Made by a program: the position numbers and the translations under genes | From: Acidimicrobiaceae bacterium | GTDB lineage: Bacteria; Actinomycetota; Acidimicrobiia; Acidimicrobiales; RAAP-2 | Direction of reading: 5' to 3' | DNA length: 15,765 nucleotides | Assembly (NCBI GenBank): GCA_030838245.1 | Contig: JAUTXB010000047.1 | Location: 1 to 15,765, forward strand | The notes under the pieces: generated by a model | What the model saw: only the letters and a program-made list of their open reading frames with translations | Told to the model about the DNA's origin: nothing | Database searches by the model: none | Part shown: positions 12,200-15,765 of the stretch, piece after piece | How the letters are laid out: every line of letters begins with the position of its first letter | Position numbering within the stretch: the stretch's first letter is position 1

Positions 12200-13539
12200 A
12201 CGGGACAATGAGAACCTCGACGACACATCGGCCCATGCCCGCACCGACGGCGACGGCCCTCCCCCGCCTGCTGGCCGGGCTGACACCGGAGGATGGCTCC
12301 GTCGGCATCGACGAGCACCTTGCTCGCTGGGGCCCCGCCCCGTTTCACTCCAGCGTCGAGCTCATCGACACCCTCGCCGCTAGCGGACTGACCGGTCACG
12401 GGGGTGCCTGGTTTCCCGTCGCCACCAAGTGGCGTTCCATACGGCACGGCCGACTGCGGCACACCGTTGTCGTGGGCAACGGGGCCGAGGGTGAGCCGGC
12501 CAGCACCAAGGATGCCTTCTTGCTCACCCGGCTGCCCCATTTGGTGCTCGACGGGCTCTCGTTGGCCGCGGCCGCCCTCGACGCCGCCCAAGTGGTGATG
12601 TACGTGCCCCGACCTCTGGTCCGAGCAACGGAGGCCGCCATCGACGCCCGGCGCCCCCTGGGGATCGATTCCTTCGACATCGAGGTGGTGGCTGCACCGG
12701 ACCGGTTCATCGCCGGCCAGGAGTCGGCCGTGGTCAACGTGCTCAATGGGCGACGAGAGGCCGTGCCCACCTTCATCGACATCGACCCGATCCGTGAGCG
12801 AGGAGTGAACAACCGCCCCACCTTGGTCCAAAACGTCGAGACCCTCGCCCACGTGGCTCTGATCGCACGGTTCGGCGCCGACTGGTTCCGCTCGATCGGA
12901 ACCAAAGCGTCTCCGGGCACCATGCTCATGACGGTCACCGGCCGATGGGCACACCCCCACGTGGTCGAGGCACCGCTGGGCATACCACTCCGGGACGTCC
13001 TCGACCTAACCGACGCGGCCAGCGCCGTCGCCCACTACCAGGGCGCGCTCCTCGGCGGTTACGGCGGCAGCTGGGTCGCCGTGCCCACGCTGTTCGACCT
13101 CACCCTCAGCGAAGAAGCAGCCCGGCGGGCCCAGTCCACCCTCGGTGCCGGCGTCGTCGCCCTGCTCCCCCGTGGCGTGTGCCCGCTGGTGGAGACAGCT
13201 CGCGTGGTCCGGTACATGGAAGAACAAGGAGCGGGCCAGTGTGGGCCGTGCATCCACGGGCTGGCCGGGTTGGCCGACATGACCCAGGCGCTTGCCTATC
13301 AGCCCGCCGTGGTCCGTGGCGGCGTCCGGTCCGTCCTCGATCTCTGCGACCTCGTCGACGGACGAGGGGCGTGCCGGCACCCCGACGGGGTCACCCGGTT
13401 CGTGCGCAGTGCCCTGTCGGTCTTCACCGACGAAGTCACCGCCCACCTGCGCGGCGGCCCATGCCCGCTGGTCAACGCCCCGGGCATGCTGCCCTGTCCC
13501 CGACCAGCTGCCGGGCTGACCGGTGGGGCGACACGATGA
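12196..13539 (+). CDS. NuoF-like NADH/FMN/Fe-S oxidoreductase subunit
   Basis: This 447-aa cytosolic protein is related to the 51-kDa/NuoF subunit of complex I and to RnfC/HydB-type subunits. It has the FMN/NADH Gly-rich region SGLTGHGGAWFPVATKW (about residues 63-79), NGAEGEPASTKDAFLL (95-110) and the conserved FIAGQESAVVNVLNGRR (171-187). An SLBB-like segment follows (about 240-300), then the Fe-S region EEQGAGQCGPCIHGL with Cys349 and Cys352, and Cys393. Complex I uses four Cys (SCGxCxPC plus one later). Here the first position is Ala346, so only three canonical ligands are visible, as I recall also for actinobacterial relatives. It likely oxidises NADH and passes electrons to the downstream ferredoxin. 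Starts ATG 12196 and ends with ATGA overlaps on both sides. Confidence 0.83.
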   Translation: MNGTMRTSTTHRPMPAPTATALPRLLAGLTPEDGSVGIDEHLARWGPAPFHSSVELIDTLAASGLTGHGGAWFPVATKWRSIRHGRLRHTVVVGNGAEGEPASTKDAFLLTRLPHLVLDGLSLAAAALDAAQVVMYVPRPLVRATEAAIDARRPLGIDSFDIEVVAAPDRFIAGQESAVVNVLNGRREAVPTFIDIDPIRERGVNNRPTLVQNVETLAHVALIARFGADWFRSIGTKASPGTMLMTVTGRWAHPHVVEAPLGIPLRDVLDLTDAASAVAHYQGALLGGYGGSWVAVPTLFDLTLSEEAARRAQSTLGAGVVALLPRGVCPLVETARVVRYMEEQGAGQCGPCIHGLAGLADMTQALAYQPAVVRGGVRSVLDLCDLVDGRGACRHPDGVTRFVRSALSVFTDEVTAHLRGGPCPLVNAPGMLPCPRPAAGLTGGATR

Positions 13540-13802
13540 CGGGCCGGCGGGTACGGATCGTGGTCGACCCGATCATGTGCGACGGTCACGGGCTCTGCGC
13601 CGAGCTCTTTCCCGAGCGCATTCATCTGGACCCCTGGGGGTACCCGATCATCGACGACGAGGAGATCCCGCTGCCGCTCCGCGAGCATGCGCAACGCGCC
13701 GTCACCTCGTGTCCTCGCCTGGCCCTCCATCTGGTGGAGAGCCGCCGGCCTGTCAGTGGCCCGGCGAGCGCTGAGCGCACCGGGAAGCGCCGGGCGTCAT
13801 GA
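13536..13802 (+). CDS. Ferredoxin, [3Fe-4S] or CxxHxxC type
   Basis: This is an 88-aa small ferredoxin. Cluster ligands are in IMCDGHGLCAELFPE (Cys15, His18, Cys21) and SCP (Cys59). The CxxHxxC...CP pattern marks actinobacterial ferredoxins with a [3Fe-4S] cluster or a His-ligated [4Fe-4S] cluster, many of which serve P450s. Here the operon suggests that it links the NuoF-like protein to the membrane heme proteins. A basic tail of about 20 residues follows the domain. It is coupled by ATGA overlaps to the genes before and after. Confidence 0.9.
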   Translation: MTGRRVRIVVDPIMCDGHGLCAELFPERIHLDPWGYPIIDDEEIPLPLREHAQRAVTSCPRLALHLVESRRPVSGPASAERTGKRRAS

Positions 13803-14446
13803 CCGATGAGTTGGTCCAGTACGACCGACCACAAGGGCGACGTGGCCTTCGTCGCCAAGAGGCCGGCGTGGAGGCGAACGCCCGGCTCACCGCGTCGGTG
13901 GCCGTCGTGCTCTTCGTGCTGCTCGCCGCCGAGGGAGTGACCATCCTCCGGATCCGGCCGTTGCTCACCCCTCACGTCTTCATCGGCATGTTGCTCGTTC
14001 CGCCGGTGCTCCTGAAGGTGGGCAGCACCACCTGGCGGTTCGCTCGGTACTACCTGGGCTCTCCCGAGTACCGACGAAAGGGCCCGCCGCCCTTGGTCCT
14101 CCGCCTGCTCGGTCCCCTGCTGGTTGCCCTGACGATCGTGGTCTTCGCTTCGGGGATCGCCCTGCTGCTGGCTCCCACGTCCTGGCACGACCGGCTGTTG
14201 CTCCTGCACAAGGCCAGCTTCATCGTATGGATCGCCGCCATGGTGATTCATGTGCTCGGGCACATCCTCGACACCGCCCGGCTGGCGCCTCGAGACTGGA
14301 TGCACCGCACCCGCCGCCAGGTGCGCGGGGCGGGGCTGCGCCAATGGAGCATCGTCGTGAGCCTGGCCCTGGGCTTCGTCCTCGCCCTGATCACCGTGCC
14401 CGAGATCGGCCGGTGGTTGGCCGCCGGAGGGGTGCACCATGGCTGA
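13799..14446 (+). CDS. Cytochrome b-like integral membrane protein
   Basis: This 215-aa protein has about five membrane helices (roughly residues 31-50, 56-77, 98-125, 137-158 and 182-201). His59 (LTPHVFIG), His137 (LLLHKAS), and His151/His155 (VIHVLGH) lie in or near helices and could ligate one or two b hemes, as in cytochrome b561-like or DUF4405-type proteins. No cytochrome c motif is present. In this operon it is the likely membrane partner of the ferredoxin, moving electrons to or from a quinone or the ferric-reductase-like protein. Starts with ATGA overlap on the ferredoxin gene. The exact family was not confirmed. Confidence 0.72.
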   Translation: MTDELVQYDRPQGRRGLRRQEAGVEANARLTASVAVVLFVLLAAEGVTILRIRPLLTPHVFIGMLLVPPVLLKVGSTTWRFARYYLGSPEYRRKGPPPLVLRLLGPLLVALTIVVFASGIALLLAPTSWHDRLLLLHKASFIVWIAAMVIHVLGHILDTARLAPRDWMHRTRRQVRGAGLRQWSIVVSLALGFVLALITVPEIGRWLAAGGVHHG

Positions 14447-14498
14447 TCGGCGAAGCGGCGGCAGGATCCCCGCGCCGAACACCCCGAGCGACGGCTGA
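14439..14498 (+). CDS. Possible 19-aa ORF with strong ribosome binding site
   Basis: ATG 14439 is preceded seven nt upstream by GGAGGGG (14425-14431), the strongest SD in this operon. The ORF reads MADRRSGGRIPAPNTPSDG. It overlaps the cytochrome gene end by eight nt and ends three nt before the ATG of the next gene, which itself lacks a good SD. A translated short ORF could pass ribosomes on to that gene. It might also be chance. Confidence 0.4.
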   Translation: MADRRSGGRIPAPNTPSDG

Positions 14499-14501
14499 GC
14501 C

Positions 14502-15677
14502 ATGCGTGGTGCCAGCGGCCGTCGGCCGAAACGAACCTGGAGGCGACGACTTGTCGTTGCCGTGCTCGTCTCGTTGTCGATCTTCTTGGTCCTCAGCGGT
14601 GTCTCCTTGGGGGGAGCACTGGCCAATCCCACATTGGGCACGTCGGTCAGCGCCCGGTTCGCCGAATGGGCCCGTGCCCACGGCGGAGGAGGAATCGTCA
14701 CGTGGACCGAGAACGTCTGGTACAGCCATCACCAGCCTCCCGTCGGGGGCACACCGCCAAAGGGGGCGATCGTGCTCCCCCACGGCCAGGTGGCCAGCAA
14801 CACGTCAGGACCACCGCATCTTCCGGCGCCGTCACCCATACAGCCGTTCGCCAACCCCCCGATCCCCGGTGAAGGCCAGTGGTCGCCGGCCGGGCGGCTG
14901 GTCGGCGGAATCCCCGCCGTCTACGAGACGACCTTACGACCGGATCCCATCCACACCAGCCTCGTGGTCGGCGTTGCCTGGATGGACACGAAGTTGCTCC
15001 ACGCCACGCTGTACTCGGGCAGCTCCGTTCCCGGCGGCGGCCCCTATACCCACACCGCGCCCGTCCAAGCGGGGCCGGCCTCAACCCTCGTTACCGCCTT
15101 CAACGCCGGGTTCCGCATGCAGGATGCGAACGGCGGGTACTACACGGACGGACGCATCGTGGCCCCGCTTCGGACCGGAGCCGCCTCGTTCGTGATCTAC
15201 AAGGACGGCTCCTCGACGGTCGGCGCGTGGGGTCAGGACGGACTGACCATGACGCCCAATGTCGTTGCCGTGCGCCAGAACCTGAATCTCCTGGTCGACG
15301 CGGGTAAACCCGTCCCGGGCCTGAACGCCAGCGACACCACCCAGTGGGGGGCGACCCTGGGCAACCAGGTCTACGTGTGGCGGTCAGGAGTTGGGGTGAC
15401 GGCGACCGGCGCTCTCGTCTACGTGGGCGGTCCCGGGCTCAACATCACCACGCTGGCCGACATGTTGGTCCGCGCCGGTGCGGTTCGGGCCATGGAGCTC
15501 GATTTCAACACCGACTGGGTGAACTTGGCCACCTACGCGCCAGTGGCGGCGACCGGTCCGGCCTCGCCGGCGAACGGCACCGACCTCTTGCCCACCATGG
15601 TCGGCACTCCCACTCGGTACTTCCAACCGTCGTGGGCCAGGGATTTCATCACCATGTCGGCGGCAACCGGCCCGTAG
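14502..15677 (+). CDS. Membrane-anchored phosphodiester glycosidase (NAGPA/DUF2233) family protein
   Basis: This 391-aa protein has a basic N-terminus and one membrane segment (about residues 17-40), then an extracytoplasmic part. The NAGPA/DUF2233 domain spans about residues 150-375. Its signature segments are TAFNAGFRMQDANGGYYTDG, FVIYKDGSSTVGAWGQDG, VRQNLNLLVDAGKPVPGLN, VYVGGPGLNITTLADMLVRA and AMELDFNTDW. Relatives include the mammalian enzyme that uncovers mannose-6-phosphate and bacterial exopolysaccharide proteins; a glycan phosphodiester substrate is plausible but unproven. It is the last gene after the electron-transfer genes, with no obvious SD. It may be coupled to the short ORF before it. 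Its link to redox chemistry is unclear. Confidence 0.82.
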   Translation: MRGASGRRPKRTWRRRLVVAVLVSLSIFLVLSGVSLGGALANPTLGTSVSARFAEWARAHGGGGIVTWTENVWYSHHQPPVGGTPPKGAIVLPHGQVASNTSGPPHLPAPSPIQPFANPPIPGEGQWSPAGRLVGGIPAVYETTLRPDPIHTSLVVGVAWMDTKLLHATLYSGSSVPGGGPYTHTAPVQAGPASTLVTAFNAGFRMQDANGGYYTDGRIVAPLRTGAASFVIYKDGSSTVGAWGQDGLTMTPNVVAVRQNLNLLVDAGKPVPGLNASDTTQWGATLGNQVYVWRSGVGVTATGALVYVGGPGLNITTLADMLVRAGAVRAMELDFNTDWVNLATYAPVAATGPASPANGTDLLPTMVGTPTRYFQPSWARDFITMSAATGP

Positions 15678-15684
15678 GCGGTGG

Positions 15685-15697
15685 CCCGGTCTCCGGG
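15685..15697 (+). terminator. Possible short hairpin after the last gene
   Basis: CCCGG-TCT-CCGGG begins seven nt after the stop of the NAGPA-type gene. A five-bp GC stem without a following T-run is weak as a terminator. The remaining 68 bases to the window end show no gene. Confidence 0.25.
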
Positions 15698-15765
15698 TAG
15701 CCCGCTCCCTGACTGGCTGGCGCATCGAGTGGCTGCCTAACCCAATGGCACTGTCTAACCGAGTG

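Noticed and set aside
13622..14701. Long minus-strand open frame of 359 codons opposite the ferredoxin and cytochrome genes
   Set aside because: It lies opposite well-supported genes, is full of Gln, His, Arg and Gly without any family motif, and is explained by the high GC of the real genes.

Overview
The window looks like the chromosome of a high-GC actinomycete. The genes have very high third-position GC, GTG and TTG starts are common, neighbouring genes often share 4-nt overlaps (ATGA/GTGA/TTGA), and several start codons sit just downstream of a -10 hexamer as in leaderless mRNAs. The gene content (an amidohydrolase of the DSHV..EPPDLW type, a three-Cys CxxHxxC ferredoxin, an actinobacterial NuoF-like protein) would fit an Acidimicrobiia-like lineage, but that placement is inference. 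I saw no rRNA, tRNA, CRISPR array or insertion sequence.

Left part (1-4268): cell envelope and secreted functions. The 3' end of an unidentified gene overlaps a small unidentified gene by ATGA. This is followed 11 nt later by a secreted family 5 glycoside hydrolase of the endoglycoceramidase type. Convergent to it is a membrane-anchored YkuD (L,D-transpeptidase fold) protein that lacks the catalytic Cys. Divergent from that is a Tat/lipoprotein NodB-type polysaccharide deacetylase.

Middle part (4349-8119): a small alpha/beta-barrel protein and a TetR regulator are divergently transcribed across a promoter that carries a 19-bp palindrome between its -35 and -10. A minus-strand three-gene operon follows, with 1- and 4-nt overlaps: a double-domain EthD-like protein, then an amidohydrolase, then a DapA-family protein with Asn at the Schiff-base lysine position. 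This resembles a small catabolic cluster of unknown substrate.

Right part (8222-15677): a histidine kinase without a neighbouring response regulator, then a tightly overlapped operon. The operon encodes a small membrane protein with a Thr/Pro-rich tail ending in TTGAS, an ApbE-type FMN transferase, a ferric-reductase-like multi-His membrane protein with an extracytoplasmic C-terminal domain, a NuoF-like NADH/FMN/Fe-S protein, a ferredoxin, a cytochrome-b-like membrane protein, a possible 19-aa ORF and a NAGPA-type (DUF2233) membrane-anchored protein. The natural reading is a membrane electron conduit from NADH via FMN, Fe-S and heme to an extracytoplasmic flavin or acceptor. The kinase and the operon share an 18-bp promoter box at the same distance from a -10 and from the first start codon. 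That points to co-regulation by one unlinked OmpR-type response regulator and to leaderless transcripts.
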